Assembly (NCBI GenBank): GCA_015056735.1
Contig: SVFT01000002.1
Location: 226,432 to 290,431 of the forward strand
Source of the DNA: Lachnospiraceae bacterium
Lineage (GTDB): Bacteria; Bacillota; Clostridia; Lachnospirales; Lachnospiraceae
Reading direction: 5' to 3'
Length of the DNA stretch: 64,000 nucleotides
The translations under genes and the position numbers were made by a program. The notes below the pieces were generated by a model. The model made no database searches and was not told the DNA's origin. It saw nothing but the letters and a program-made list of their open reading frames with translations. This document shows, piece after piece, positions 49,461-59,188 of the stretch (position 1 is its first letter; every line of letters begins with the position of its first letter).

Positions 49461-50216
49461 ATGAAGTATCTTGAGATCGAACATCTGAAAAAAACATATG
49501 ACGACCTTACCGTTTTGAAGGATATCTCCCTGTCTGTGGAGGCAGGTGAAGTCGTTTCCGTGATCGGCCCGTCCGGCAGCGGCAAATCGACGCTTCTTCG
49601 CTGTGCGACTATGCTCGAGACGATGGACGGCGGCACACTTTCTTATATGGGAGAAAAGGCGGCATGGGAAGAGAACGGCAGATGCGTTTATGCACCACGC
49701 CATGAGATCAAGCAGATCCGTAAGAACTTTGGTCTGGTTTTCCAGAATTTCAATCTGTTTCCGCACTATTCCGTGCTGAAGAATATCACGGACGCACCGA
49801 TCACGGTCGCGCATGTTCCCCGCTCGAATGCTGAGAACGAGGCTATGGCGCTTCTTCGTCAGTTTGGACTCGAGGACAAGGCGCATGCATATCCGTGCCA
49901 GTTATCGGGCGGACAGCAGCAGCGTGTATCGATCGCGCGGGCGCTTGCCTTAAACCCGAAGATCCTTTTCTTTGATGAGCCGACTTCCGCACTTGATCCG
50001 GAACTGACCGCGGAAGTTTTGAAAGTGATCAAAGGGCTTGCAAGGAAAAAGATGACGATGATCATTGTCACACATGAGATGCAGTTTGCGAAAGAAATCT
50101 CAGACCGCATCATCTTTATGGAGGATGGCCTGATCAGGCAGCAGGGTACTCCGGAGGAGTTGTTCGGCAATCCCGACGAGAGAGTGAAAGAATTTATCGG
50201 AAAGTTCCAGGCGTAA
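49461..50216 (+). CDS. Polar amino-acid ABC transporter, ATP-binding protein
   Basis: This 251-residue protein has Walker [11 protein letters not shown]-loop V-F-Q-N-F-N-L-F, signature L-S-G-G-Q-Q-Q-R and Walker B I-L-F-F-D-E-P-T. It is of the GlnQ/HisP type. It energises uptake by the permease encoded just upstream. The typA gene begins 8 bases later, so read-through is likely. Confidence 0.95.
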   Translation: MKYLEIEHLKKTYDDLTVLKDISLSVEAGEVVSVIGPSGSGKSTLLRCATMLETMDGGTLSYMGEKAAWEENGRCVYAPRHEIKQIRKNFGLVFQNFNLFPHYSVLKNITDAPITVAHVPRSNAENEAMALLRQFGLEDKAHAYPCQLSGGQQQRVSIARALALNPKILFFDEPTSALDPELTAEVLKVIKGLARKKMTMIIVTHEMQFAKEISDRIIFMEDGLIRQQGTPEELFGNPDERVKEFIGKFQA

Positions 50217-50224
50217 GGAGAGAA

Positions 50225-52057
50225 ATGAAACAAACCAGAAATGATGTAAGAAACATTGCGATCATCGCGCATGTCGACCACGGCAAGACGACGCTGGTCG
50301 ATGAGCTGTTAAAGCAGAGCGGTGTATTCAGAGAGAATCAGGAAGTTGCGGAGCGTGTAATGGATTCCAACGATATCGAGCGTGAGCGAGGTATTACGAT
50401 CTTATCCAAGAACACGGCCGTTATGTATAAGGGGACGAAGATCAATATCATCGATACGCCCGGTCATGCCGATTTCGGCGGCGAAGTGGAGCGTGTCCTT
50501 AAGATGGTCAACGGCGTGATCCTTGTAGTCGACGCATTCGAAGGCGTTATGCCGCAGACACGATTCGTGTTGAAACGGGCACTGGAATTAAACCATCCGG
50601 TTATCGTATGCATCAACAAGATCGACAGACCGGAAGCGCGTCCCGACGAAGTCATCGATGAAGTGCTTGAACTTTTCATCGATCTGGAAGCAAACGAGAA
50701 GCAGCTTGACTGTCCGTTTGTATTTGCTTCCGCAAAGCAGGGTACGGCAACGACCGACCTTGATGAAGCAAACGATAATATGATCCCTCTTTTTGAGACG
50801 ATCTTAAACTACATTCCGGCGCCTGTAGGCGATCCGGACGCGGGGACACAGGTCCTCATCAGTACGATCGACTACAACGAGTATGTCGGAAGGATCGGTG
50901 TCGGAAAGGTTGACAACGGAAGCGTATCCGTCAACCAGGAGGTTGTCATCGTCAACCATCACGATCCGGAATACAAGAAGAAAGTCAAGATCAGCAAACT
51001 TTACGAATTCGACGGCCTGAATAAGGTCGAAGTCAAGGAAGCAAAGTTCGGTTCGATCGTTGCGATCTCCGGTATCACGGATATCCATATCGGTGATACG
51101 CTGTGTGCACCTGAGAACCCGAAGGCGATCCCGTTCCAGAAGATCTCCGAGCCGACGATCGCGATGGATTTTATCGTAAATGATTCACCGCTCGCAGGCC
51201 AGGAAGGCAAGTACATTACAAGCCGTCATCTGCGTGACAGGCTCTTCAGAGAACTCAACACGGACGTATCGCTCCGCGTGGAGGAGACAGATTCAACAGA
51301 ACGATTCAAAGTATCCGGGCGTGGGGAGCTCCATCTGTCCGTTCTGATCGAGAACATGCGCCGTGAAGGCTATGAATTTGCCGTCAGCAAGGCAGAGGTT
51401 CTCTACAAAGAGGACGAGAAGGGCAAGAAGCTCGAGCCGATGGAGCTTGCGTATGTGGATGTTCCGGATGAATTTTCCGGTGTCGTGATCGAGAAGCTCT
51501 CCATCAGAAAGGGTGAGCTCCGCAGTATGAATCCGATCCCGGGCGGTTATACAAGACTCGAGTTCTCGATCCCCTCAAGGGGTCTTATCGGCTACAGGGG
51601 CGATTTCATGACGGATACCAAGGGCAACGGTATCCTGAATACGATCTTTGACGGTTATGCACCTTATAAAGGTGATATCGCATACAGAAGACAGGGTTCC
51701 CTGATCGCATTCGAAGCAGGAGAATCCGTCACATACGGCCTGTTCAGTGCACAGGAGCGAGGAACGCTCTTTATCGGACCGGGTGAAAAGGTATACTCCG
51801 GCATGGTCATCGGACAGAGCGGAAAGAGCGAGGATATCGAACTCAATGTGTGCAAGACGAAGCATCTGACCAATACGCGCTCGTCTTCCGCAGATGAGGC
51901 GCTGAAGCTCACACCGCCCAAGATCATGAGCCTTGAGCAGGCGCTCGACTTTATCGATACGGATGAGCTTTTGGAGATCACGCCCGAGAGTCTTCGCATT
52001 CGCAAGAAGATCCTTGATCCCACAATGAGAAAAAGGGCAGCTATGAGGAAACAGTAA
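50225..52057 (+). CDS. typA: TypA/BipA translational GTPase
   Basis: This 610-residue GTPase shows G1 [15 protein letters not shown] switch [13 protein letters not shown], and N-K-I-D. The C-terminal domain includes S-R-G-L-I-G-Y-R-G, typical of BipA. It binds ribosomes and matters at low temperature and in stress. It follows the ABC transporter genes with almost no gap (AAGGAG at the junction). Confidence 0.96.
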   Translation: MKQTRNDVRNIAIIAHVDHGKTTLVDELLKQSGVFRENQEVAERVMDSNDIERERGITILSKNTAVMYKGTKINIIDTPGHADFGGEVERVLKMVNGVILVVDAFEGVMPQTRFVLKRALELNHPVIVCINKIDRPEARPDEVIDEVLELFIDLEANEKQLDCPFVFASAKQGTATTDLDEANDNMIPLFETILNYIPAPVGDPDAGTQVLISTIDYNEYVGRIGVGKVDNGSVSVNQEVVIVNHHDPEYKKKVKISKLYEFDGLNKVEVKEAKFGSIVAISGITDIHIGDTLCAPENPKAIPFQKISEPTIAMDFIVNDSPLAGQEGKYITSRHLRDRLFRELNTDVSLRVEETDSTERFKVSGRGELHLSVLIENMRREGYEFAVSKAEVLYKEDEKGKKLEPMELAYVDVPDEFSGVVIEKLSIRKGELRSMNPIPGGYTRLEFSIPSRGLIGYRGDFMTDTKGNGILNTIFDGYAPYKGDIAYRRQGSLIAFEAGESVTYGLFSAQERGTLFIGPGEKVYSGMVIGQSGKSEDIELNVCKTKHLTNTRSSSADEALKLTPPKIMSLEQALDFIDTDELLEITPESLRIRKKILDPTMRKRAAMRKQ

Positions 52058-52082
52058 ACGATACAAAGAGGAGGAAGAAAAA

Positions 52083-52973
52083 ATGGCAATTTTTACCGGC
52101 GCAGCAGTTGCGATCATCACGCCGTTTCATGAAGACGGATCCATCAATTACGAGGCTTTTGCAGAACTGATCGACTACCAGATCGAGAGCGGCACGGATG
52201 CGATCGTGGTATGCGGTACCACAGGCGAAGCATCCACCATGTCACATGAAGAACATCTCGACGTGATCCGTTACTGCGTGAAGCATGTTAACCACAGAGT
52301 TCCCGTTATCGGCGGGACAGGCTCCAACTGCACGGAGACAGCGATCTACTTGTCTCAGGAAGCGGAGAAGGCCGGCGTTGACGGCATCCTTGTTGTCAGC
52401 CCGTATTACAACAAGGCAACCCAGAAGGGCCTTTACGAGCACTTTAAGATGGTAGCCGATTCGGTAAAAGTGCCGATGATCCTCTATAATATCCAGGGAC
52501 GTACCGGCGTTAACATCGCTCCCGAGACGATCGCGAAGCTGATCCACGATGTGAAGAACATCGTCGGCGTGAAGGAAGCTTCCGGCAATATCTCCCAGGT
52601 TGCCAAGATTATGGCACTTTGCGGTGATGAATGCGACCTGTATTCCGGAAATGACGATCAGATCGTTCCGCTTCTGTCTCTCGGCGGCAAGGGCGTGATC
52701 TCCGTTCTGTCCCATGTGGCACCGAAGGAGACACACGATATCTGTGCGAAATGGTTTGCAGGTGATGTGAAGGGCGCGAAGGAGCTCCAGCTCCGTGCGC
52801 TTCCTCTGATCGATGCGCTGTTCTGCGAAGTCAATCCGATCCCTGTCAAGACAGCCGTTAATCTGATGGGCTTTGCGGCAGGTCCTATGAGAAGACCGCT
52901 GACAACGATGGAGCCCGCAAATCAGGAGCGTCTGAAAAAAGAGATGCAGGCGTTTGGCTGCAAAATGAGGTAA
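52083..52973 (+). CDS. dapA: DapA, 4-hydroxy-tetrahydrodipicolinate synthase
   Basis: This 296-residue protein condenses pyruvate with aspartate semialdehyde in lysine and diaminopimelate synthesis. The Schiff-base Lys is K164 in V-G-V-K-E-A-S-G-N; the triad Tyr is in S-P-Y-Y-N-K, and C-G-T-T-G-E is the substrate-binding stretch. AGGAGG precedes ATG 52083. dapB follows 4 bases later. Confidence 0.96.
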   Translation: MAIFTGAAVAIITPFHEDGSINYEAFAELIDYQIESGTDAIVVCGTTGEASTMSHEEHLDVIRYCVKHVNHRVPVIGGTGSNCTETAIYLSQEAEKAGVDGILVVSPYYNKATQKGLYEHFKMVADSVKVPMILYNIQGRTGVNIAPETIAKLIHDVKNIVGVKEASGNISQVAKIMALCGDECDLYSGNDDQIVPLLSLGGKGVISVLSHVAPKETHDICAKWFAGDVKGAKELQLRALPLIDALFCEVNPIPVKTAVNLMGFAAGPMRRPLTTMEPANQERLKKEMQAFGCKMR

Positions 52974-52977
52974 GAGA

Positions 52978-53736
52978 ATGGTTAAGATCATCATGCACGG
53001 CTGTAACGGCCGTATGGGGCAGTTTATAACAAGTATGGCGGCACAGGATCCCGAATGCGAGATCGTAGCGGGTATTGATGTTTCCGACCATATCACGAAT
53101 ACCTATCCGGTATTTAAGAGCATTGACGAGTGCAATGTGGATGCGGATGTGATCATTGACTTTTCCACGGCAAAAGCGATCGATGCGCTTGCTGCATATT
53201 CTGAGAGAAAAGGCATTCCCTGCGTGTACTGTTCGACCGGACTTTCCGAAGAGCAGAACGCACATTTAAAGGAGATCGCCGGAAAGGTTGCGGTCTTTAA
53301 GTCGGCCAACATGTCCGTCGGGATCAACCTTTTGATGAAGCTTGTGAAGGATGCGGCCAAGACGCTGGCAGCGGCAGGTTTTGACATCGAGATCGTGGAG
53401 AAGCATCACAATCAGAAACTGGATGCACCGAGCGGCACGGCGCTTGCACTTGCGGATTCGATCAATGAGGAATTCGACGGCGCATATGAATATGTGTATG
53501 ACAGAAGCACAAGGCGTGCAAAACGTCCGGAAAAGGAGATCGGCATCAGCGCGGTCCGCGGCGGTACGATCGTCGGTGATCATGATGTGATCTTTGCCGG
53601 CACGCAGGAAGTGGTAACGCTGTCGCACACCGCGTACTCCCGCGAGGTTTTTGCAAAGGGCGCACTTGAGGCTGCCAAGTTCATGAAGGGCAGAACAAAT
53701 GGCTACTTTACTATGGCAGATGTGATCGAAAAATGA
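52978..53736 (+). CDS. dapB: DapB, 4-hydroxy-tetrahydrodipicolinate reductase
   Basis: This 252-residue protein has the nucleotide-binding G-C-N-G-R-M-G-Q, D-F-S-T, the E-K-H-H-N-Q-K-L-D-A-P-S-G-T-A signature with catalytic His and Lys, and R-G-G-T-I-V-G-D-H. It acts after DapA. A strong terminator follows, closing the unit. Confidence 0.96.
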   Translation: MVKIIMHGCNGRMGQFITSMAAQDPECEIVAGIDVSDHITNTYPVFKSIDECNVDADVIIDFSTAKAIDALAAYSERKGIPCVYCSTGLSEEQNAHLKEIAGKVAVFKSANMSVGINLLMKLVKDAAKTLAAAGFDIEIVEKHHNQKLDAPSGTALALADSINEEFDGAYEYVYDRSTRRAKRPEKEIGISAVRGGTIVGDHDVIFAGTQEVVTLSHTAYSREVFAKGALEAAKFMKGRTNGYFTMADVIEK

Positions 53737-53745
53737 TATGATGAA

Positions 53746-53785
53746 AAAAAGCGGTTGATTTTTGAGGATTTCAGCCGCTTTTTCA
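53746..53785 (+). terminator. Terminator after dapB
   Basis: A 13-bp stem (AAAAAGCGGTTGA with TCAGCCGCTTTTT, one G-U) followed by T-rich sequence. Confidence 0.88.
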
Positions 53786-53805
53786 TTTGAACGGGGGAGA
53801 TATAA

Positions 53806-55791
53806 ATGGAAAATGAAAAACTGATGGAGTCTTTGTCAGAGATGGAGCTCATGTACTTAAAGACCCTTGCGGTCCAGTACCCGACCATCGCTGCTGCTTC
53901 GACGGAGATCATTAATCTGCAGGCGATCCTGAATCTGCCAAAAGGAACGGAACATTTTCTCACGGATATACATGGAGAGTATGAACAGTTCAACCATGTG
54001 CTCCGAAACGGTTCCGGCTCTGTTCGCAACAAGATCAATGACGAGTTCGGGAATACGCTGTCTGACCGCGATAAGCGGAGTTTGGCGACGCTCATATATT
54101 ATCCCAAGGAGAAGCTGGAGCTTGTTCTGAAACAGGAAGACAACATTGAGGACTGGTATAAGATCACGCTGCATCGTCTTGTACAGATCACAAAGCGTGT
54201 GGCTTCCAAGTATACGAGATCCAAAGTGCGCAAGGCGCTTCCGAAGGATTTTGCCTATGTCATCGAGGAGCTGATCACCGAGAAGGCGGAGGTGCAGGAC
54301 AAGGAAGCCTATTATAACGAGATCATTCACACGATCATCAGGATCGGCAGTGCGCCGGGCTTTATCATCGCGCTTGGGGAGCTGATCCAGCGGCTTGTCA
54401 TCGATCATCTGCATATCGTCGGTGACGTGTATGACAGAGGACCGGGCCCGCATATCGTGATGGATACGTTGCTGAAATATCATTCGGTCGATGTGCAGTG
54501 GGGCAACCATGATATCGTCTGGATGGGCGCGGCGGCCGGTGAACCGTGCTGTATCTGCAATGTCATCCGGATGGCGGCGCGATACGGCAACCTCGACGTG
54601 ATCGAAGAGGGCTATGGGATCAACCTCGTACCGCTTGCGAATTTTGCCACCAAACGCTACGGAAATGCGGACTGCAACGCTTTTCGCATTAAATATGACG
54701 AATCCTACAATAAATCCGACCTTGGCATGGATAAGTGTATCCACAAGGCGATCTCAATCCTGCAGTTTAAGTTGGAGGCGCAGCTCATAAGGCGCCATCC
54801 CGAGTACGGTATGGACGATCGGATCCTGCTTGACAAGATCGACTATGAAAAGAAGACCGTTCGCATCGGCGAGAAAGAATATCCGATGAAGGATACGGAT
54901 TTTCCGACAGTCGATCCGAAGGATCCGCTTGCGTTGACGGCGGAAGAGAACGAAGTGATCGAGCGTCTCTGCACCGCATTCCACCATTGCGGCAAGCTTC
55001 AGGAACACATTCGCTTCCTGTACTCCAAAGGTGGCCTGTACAAGGTCTTTAACGGCAATCTCCTCTATCATGGCTGTGTTCCGATGGATGAGAACGGGAA
55101 TTTCCAGAAGATCACGCTTGACGGCAAGGAGTACAGCGGCAAAGCGCTCTACGATGTGCTTGAGCACTATGCACGCAAGGGCTACTACAACAGCCGCAAT
55201 CCTGAGGAGCGCCAAAAGGGACTGGATATCCTCTGGTATATCTGGTGCGGCCCCTATTCACCGGTGTTCGGCAAGGATAAGATGGCGACGTTCGAGCGCT
55301 ACTTTGTAGCGGATGAGAGCACGCATAAAGAGAAAAAGAACGCATACTATGCGCTTTACGATAATGCGGATGTGGTCCGCAAGATCCTGGAAGAGTTCGG
55401 ACTTTATGACAGTCGCTCCATCATCGTGAACGGCCATGTGCCTGTCGAGCAGAAAAAAGGGGAATCCCCGATCAAGTGCGGCGGCAAGCTCCTTGTCATT
55501 GACGGCGGATTTTCCAAGGCATATCAGGAAAAAACCGGTATCGCCGGCTATACACTCGTATCCAATTCCAGAGGCATGCGCCTTGTCGAGCACGAAATGT
55601 TCGAGTCAAAAGAGGCTGCGATCATTAAGGAATCCGATATCATATCGGAGTCGATGATCTTAGAGACGGCACAGCATCGCGTGCGCGTAGCCGATACGGA
55701 TATCGGTAAAGAACTGCGTGAGAGTATACGGAATCTGGAAATGCTGCTGCAGGCATACCAGGACGGTACATTAATCGAGAAAGTGAAGTAA
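53806..55791 (+). CDS. fbp: Fructose-1,6-bisphosphatase, class III
   Basis: This 661-residue protein is of the Firmicutes Fbp type: F-L-T-D-I-H-G-E-Y, G-D-V-Y-D-R-G-P-G-P-H, W-G-N-H-D-I-V-W-M-G and N-G-H-V-P-V. These are metallophosphatase metal ligands. It works in gluconeogenesis. Length is normal for the class. GGGGGAG precedes ATG 53806. Confidence 0.95.
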   Translation: MENEKLMESLSEMELMYLKTLAVQYPTIAAASTEIINLQAILNLPKGTEHFLTDIHGEYEQFNHVLRNGSGSVRNKINDEFGNTLSDRDKRSLATLIYYPKEKLELVLKQEDNIEDWYKITLHRLVQITKRVASKYTRSKVRKALPKDFAYVIEELITEKAEVQDKEAYYNEIIHTIIRIGSAPGFIIALGELIQRLVIDHLHIVGDVYDRGPGPHIVMDTLLKYHSVDVQWGNHDIVWMGAAAGEPCCICNVIRMAARYGNLDVIEEGYGINLVPLANFATKRYGNADCNAFRIKYDESYNKSDLGMDKCIHKAISILQFKLEAQLIRRHPEYGMDDRILLDKIDYEKKTVRIGEKEYPMKDTDFPTVDPKDPLALTAEENEVIERLCTAFHHCGKLQEHIRFLYSKGGLYKVFNGNLLYHGCVPMDENGNFQKITLDGKEYSGKALYDVLEHYARKGYYNSRNPEERQKGLDILWYIWCGPYSPVFGKDKMATFERYFVADESTHKEKKNAYYALYDNADVVRKILEEFGLYDSRSIIVNGHVPVEQKKGESPIKCGGKLLVIDGGFSKAYQEKTGIAGYTLVSNSRGMRLVEHEMFESKEAAIIKESDIISESMILETAQHRVRVADTDIGKELRESIRNLEMLLQAYQDGTLIEKVK

Positions 55792-55798
55792 TCCCGAG

Positions 55799-56581
55799 AT
55801 GGAATTCAGACCGTGTATTGACATACACAACGGAAAAGTAAAACAGATCGTCGGCAGTACACTGACGGATGCGGATCACCGGCTTGTCAGCAACTTTGTC
55901 GCGGAGCAGGACGCACCTTTCTATGCAAGGCTTTATGCCTCCCGCGGCATTAAGGGCGGGCATGTGATCCTTTTAAACAAGGCGGGGACGGAGGAGTACG
56001 AGGAGACTAAGATCCAGGCACTCGCGGCGCTTCATGCCTATCCGGGCGGACTGCAGGCGGGAGGCGGGATCACGCCGGAGAATGCGGAAGCGTTTTTGGA
56101 TGCCGGCGCCAGTCACGTGATCGTGACTTCTTATGTATTTCGAGAAGGAAAGATCGATTACGAGCGGCTCAGTGCACTCCTCAGTGCCGTCGGCCGTGAA
56201 AAGCTTGTGCTCGATTTAAGCTGCCGCAAGAAAGATGACCGCTACTATATCGTGACGGACAGGTGGCAGAAGTTTACGGATACCGCGCTCACGAACAGGA
56301 CGCTCGAGGAACTGTCGTCATTCTGCGACGAGTTTCTGGTGCATGCGGTCGATGTGGAAGGAAAGGCGAGCGGCATCGACGGTGATCTTGTCGCGCTTTT
56401 ATCAAGGATCGCAAAAAAGGTCCCCGTCACGTATGCGGGTGGAGTGCATACATTCGAGGACCTTACAATGCTGAAAAAACTGGGGCAGGGCCGCGTGAAC
56501 GTAACGATCGGCAGTGCGCTTGACCTCTTTGGAGGGGGCATGAACTTCGACCGTGTGCTGGAATTTACATCCCAATCGTAG
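55799..56581 (+). CDS. hisA: HisA of the eukaryotic HIS6 type
   Basis: This 260-residue (beta/alpha)8 protein reads M-E-F-R-P-C-I-D-I-H-N-G-K-V-K-Q-I-V-G, then F-Y-A-R-L-Y, Q-A-G-G-G-I, V-I-V-T-S-Y-V-F, L-V-L-D-L-S-C-R-K, H-A-V-D-V-E-G, V-T-Y-A-G-G-V and G-S-A-L-D-L-F-G-G. These blocks follow yeast HIS6 and plant HISN3 more than ordinary bacterial HisA. The reaction would be ProFAR isomerisation in histidine synthesis. It sits alone after fbp, away from other his genes, and its 3' end overlaps the convergent lipoprotein gene by 17 bases. Confidence 0.88.
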   Translation: MEFRPCIDIHNGKVKQIVGSTLTDADHRLVSNFVAEQDAPFYARLYASRGIKGGHVILLNKAGTEEYEETKIQALAALHAYPGGLQAGGGITPENAEAFLDAGASHVIVTSYVFREGKIDYERLSALLSAVGREKLVLDLSCRKKDDRYYIVTDRWQKFTDTALTNRTLEELSSFCDEFLVHAVDVEGKASGIDGDLVALLSRIAKKVPVTYAGGVHTFEDLTMLKKLGQGRVNVTIGSALDLFGGGMNFDRVLEFTSQS

Positions 56582-57440
56582 TACGCTCAGGAACTTCCGT
56601 TTCGGGTTCGGGCGGCATCTCTGCCGTATAGGAAACCGCGATCTTTCCGAGCAGATCATGGTTGTTATCATAGAATGCTACGGTGAAGCTGTCTTCACCG
56701 ATCTGATAGATCTTGATCTCGGTTTCTTTTGTTGATTCGAATTCTTTATCACTAAGTCTTACGCGGTTCTCGTCGTAGTCCTCGACTACGGCTTTTTTTG
56801 CTTCACCTTCCACATAGACGGTCGCTTTGAGATGATCACCGACATAAACGTGTTCTTCATTTGGCGTTTCCAGTTTGATACCGTAATCGCACATGCCAAA
56901 AGCGACCGTTGTCGGGTCCGTGATGGGCTTGGACTTGATCGAGCCGTCCTTGGTGGCAAAAGCACCCTCTTCGCAGGTTATATAGTAGTCATAACCGCGA
57001 TCGAGCGGGTCGCCGAGATCGACAAGAAGATGTGTGCCATTATCCCAGCCTAATTCTTTCATAACCGTATCTGCAGAGACTGCTTCGCTTGCGCTTGCAA
57101 GGTCGATCGTCTTTGCAGCGGTGTTTGTATCCTTGTTCATGATCGTAAGAGTGCCGGCACCGACTACGTCAGCACGTTCAAAGTATATGTGGATCGTAGT
57201 AGCTCCGAGCATCATATTGACCCCGTCATTACCGGGCGAAAAGTATACGGCACCGATCGATTCGGCTGTTTCGGCGGAATCGGTCTGCTTTGCTTCTTCC
57301 TTACTATCCGCTGCGGCTGTTTCCGGCGCTTCTTCTTTTGCTGCCGGAGAAGCGGGAGCGGGTGCTTCCGTATTCTGTCCGCATGCGCTAAGGGAAAGAG
57401 ACAGGCCTAAAACAACGGGGATCAGTTTCCATTTTTTCAT
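56565..57440 (-). CDS. Secreted lipoprotein of unknown function
   Basis: ATG at 57440 has AGGAGG 7 bases upstream on its strand; the ATG at 57446 is too close. The 291-residue protein has a lipoprotein signal (lipobox L-S-A-C-G), an Ala/Glu/Pro-rich linker (about 25-60) and a globular domain with Y-F-E-R-A-D-V, Y-D-Y-Y-I-T-C-E-E-G and W-D-N-G-T-H. No family is recognised. It is convergent with hisA and shares 17 bases with it, with no terminator between. Confidence 0.8.
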   Translation of the reverse strand: MKKWKLIPVVLGLSLSLSACGQNTEAPAPASPAAKEEAPETAAADSKEEAKQTDSAETAESIGAVYFSPGNDGVNMMLGATTIHIYFERADVVGAGTLTIMNKDTNTAAKTIDLASASEAVSADTVMKELGWDNGTHLLVDLGDPLDRGYDYYITCEEGAFATKDGSIKSKPITDPTTVAFGMCDYGIKLETPNEEHVYVGDHLKATVYVEGEAKKAVVEDYDENRVRLSDKEFESTKETEIKIYQIGEDSFTVAFYDNNHDLLGKIAVSYTAEMPPEPETEVPERTTIGM

Positions 57441-57454
57441 AATCATTCCTCCTG

Positions 57455-57488
57455 CAAAAAAGAACCGGCCAAACGGCCGGCTCTTTTC
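57455..57488 (-). terminator. Terminator hairpin downstream of csp
   Basis: CCGGCC-AAAC-GGCCGG flanked by AAAGAA and TCTTTT; on the minus strand it ends in a T run. It probably ends the csp transcript and insulates the lipoprotein gene. Confidence 0.8.
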
Positions 57489-57598
57489 ATAATCCGTTAA
57501 AACAATAGCTTATTCAAAATATAAAGTAAAGAAGATTCTTAAATTTATATAAGAAAAGGCACATCGAAAAACCGATTATTGATCCTTATAAGACAAGC

Positions 57599-57799
57599 TT
57601 ATAATTTTGTTACGTTTACAGCCTGAGGGCCCTTCTCGCCGTTAACTACTTCGTACTCTACGGAAGCGCCTTCTTCAAGAGACTTGAAGCCTTCCATGTT
57701 CAGTCCGGAGTAATGAACGAATACATCGTTGCCCTGCTCATCGGAAATGAAGCCGTAACCCTTCTGGTTGTTGAACCACTTAACTGTACCTTTGTTCAT
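57599..57799 (-). CDS. csp: Cold-shock protein, CspA family
   Basis: This 66-residue single OB-fold RNA chaperone has RNP1 K-G-Y-G-F-I and RNP2 V-F-V-H-Y. GGAGGT precedes its ATG on the minus strand. The leader of about 50-60 bases contains the hairpin GTTGC-ATC-GCAAC, which may take part in cold control. Confidence 0.96.
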   Translation of the reverse strand: MNKGTVKWFNNQKGYGFISDEQGNDVFVHYSGLNMEGFKSLEEGASVEYEVVNGEKGPQAVNVTKL

Positions 57800-57852
57800 C
57801 TTCTAGATACCTCCAAAAAAAATGTAATGAAACGTTGCATCGCAACATCTAA

Positions 57853-57881
57853 AGAATATCACAATGTGACAATATTGTAAA
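57853..57881 (-). promoter_or_regulatory. Promoter of csp
   Basis: Minus strand: -35 TTTACA (57881-57876), 17-base spacer, -10 TATTCT (57858-57853). The spacer contains the dyad TCACA-A-TGTGA. Confidence 0.8.
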
Positions 57882-57907
57882 GAAATTTACGAAAAACTTT
57901 GTACAAC

Positions 57908-57936
57908 TGTACAATATGACCAAATCGTGCTACAAT
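57908..57936 (+). promoter_or_regulatory. Promoter of the M23-like gene
   Basis: -35-like TGTACA (57908-57913), 17-base spacer, -10 TACAAT (57931-57936); divergent from csp. Confidence 0.6.
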
Positions 57937-57963
57937 AAGAAAAGTTTAGGGGGAATTTCCTAC

Positions 57964-58704
57964 ATGAACTTGCGTGAATACAATGAGAAAACAAATTACA
58001 CCGTTGTGATCGTTTCAGAGTCCCCGAAAGCAGGGATCCGTCAGGTCTGCATCGAGAGAAGATACATCCGGATCGGCATCCTTTTGACGATCCTGATCCT
58101 TGGCGCTTCCATTGGGCTTGCGGCATGTCACACGGTTCGATATAAGCGTGCAAAAGCGGAAGCGGTCGCAGCGGTCCAGAAGGCGGACAGCCTGACGGAA
58201 GAGAACGCGGCGCTTGCATCCGAGAATGCGGAGCTGCAGGATAAGATCTCCCTTGTCAGCACCACGCTTACCAAGAAAGCAAAGAACGAGGCGGAGCAGG
58301 CCAAGGCGGAAGAAGAGCAGCAGCTCCCGCACGCATTCCCTGTATCGGGGCCTGCTGTCATCGTTGAAAGCTCCGAGAATACACCCAAGGAAGAGCTCGC
58401 CGGCAAGGATCCGATCGTAGTCTTTACCGCGTCAGCCGGTATGCATATCATCGCGTCCGGTAACGGAACGGTTTCTTCCGTGAAGGAAGATGAGGAATAC
58501 GGCTTCTCTGTGACGATCGATCATATAAACGGTTACCAGTCGGTCTATCGTTCACCTTCCAATCCGGTCGTCAAAGAAGGCGAGACGGTCACGCTCGGCC
58601 AGACGATCTTTGAAGTTCGTTCCGATCAGGATCGCTTCGGCTATCAGATCATGGAGAATGAAAAGCTGATCGACCCGCTTAAATTGATGCAGGTGTACGG
58701 TTAA
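57964..58704 (+). CDS. Membrane-anchored degenerate M23/LytM-like protein
   Basis: ATG 57964 follows agggggaa. The 246-residue protein has one membrane helix (about 37-55), a coiled coil (about 65-115) and a C-terminal M23-like beta domain (G-N-G-T-V-S-S-V, V-T-I-D-H-I-N-G-Y-Q-S-V-Y). The zinc ligand H-x3-D pattern is absent and the usual Y-x-H-L reads Y-R-S-P, so it is unlikely to cut peptidoglycan. Such EnvC-like degenerate LytM proteins activate amidases; that role here is inference. Confidence 0.82.
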   Translation: MNLREYNEKTNYTVVIVSESPKAGIRQVCIERRYIRIGILLTILILGASIGLAACHTVRYKRAKAEAVAAVQKADSLTEENAALASENAELQDKISLVSTTLTKKAKNEAEQAKAEEEQQLPHAFPVSGPAVIVESSENTPKEELAGKDPIVVFTASAGMHIIASGNGTVSSVKEDEEYGFSVTIDHINGYQSVYRSPSNPVVKEGETVTLGQTIFEVRSDQDRFGYQIMENEKLIDPLKLMQVYG

Positions 58705-58725
58705 TAAGAAAAGAGATCAATAAGA

Positions 58726-58760
58726 AAAGCCGAAGGAGCGAGCTCCCTCGGCTTTGTTTT
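58726..58760. terminator. Bidirectional terminator between convergent genes
   Basis: AAAGCCGA/TCGGCTTT with inner GGAGC/GCTCC, T run on one side and A run on the other; it serves the M23-like gene and yerC. Confidence 0.85.
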
Positions 58761-58784
58761 CGGTTGTATGTGATCCGCTGCGGA

Positions 58785-59072
58785 TCATTTGTGCATACGC
58801 TTTAAAACAAGATCATAACCGTCCGTGCCGTAATTGAGCGCACGGTTCACGCGGCTGATCGTTGCGGTGGATGCGCCGGTCTTCTCCGCAATATCAAGGT
58901 AGGTGCGATGCTCCCGCAGCATCGTTGCCACTTCCATTCGCTGCGACAGGGACATCAGCTCGTTGATCGTACACAGATCTTCAAAAAACGCGTAGCATTC
59001 TTCTTTGTTCTTGAGTTGCAGGATGCCGTCAAACAGCTGCTCCATGGCGTCCGTCTGTAATTTTTTGTTCAT
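58785..59072 (-). CDS. yerC: YerC/YecD family TrpR-like regulator
   Basis: This 95-residue protein has the TrpR-type helix-turn-helix (Y-L-D-I-A-E-K-T-G-A-S-T-A-T-I-S-R-V-N-R-A-L) and L-M-S-L-S-Q-R-M-E-V-A. The family is common in Firmicutes and is named YerC in Bacillus. No ligand is established. Its upstream region holds the first copy of the 29-nt inverted repeat. Confidence 0.93.
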   Translation of the reverse strand: MNKKLQTDAMEQLFDGILQLKNKEECYAFFEDLCTINELMSLSQRMEVATMLREHRTYLDIAEKTGASTATISRVNRALNYGTDGYDLVLKRMHK

Positions 59073-59141
59073 AGCTTCCTCCTACGATCAGATACATTCG
59101 TACTGTATAAGTTTAGCACACGAAAGTGAATGTGTAAAGAG

Positions 59142-59170
59142 TGAGCTAGGGGGACGGGGTTCGTGGCTCA
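59142..59170. repeat. 29-nt inverted repeat, copy 1
   Basis: TGAGCTA...TGGCTCA around GGGGGACGGGGT. It lies just upstream of the acyltransferase gene. Two more copies are at 61543 and 62925. Confidence 0.8.
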
Positions 59171-59188
59171 TAATACCGGAGGTATGAT

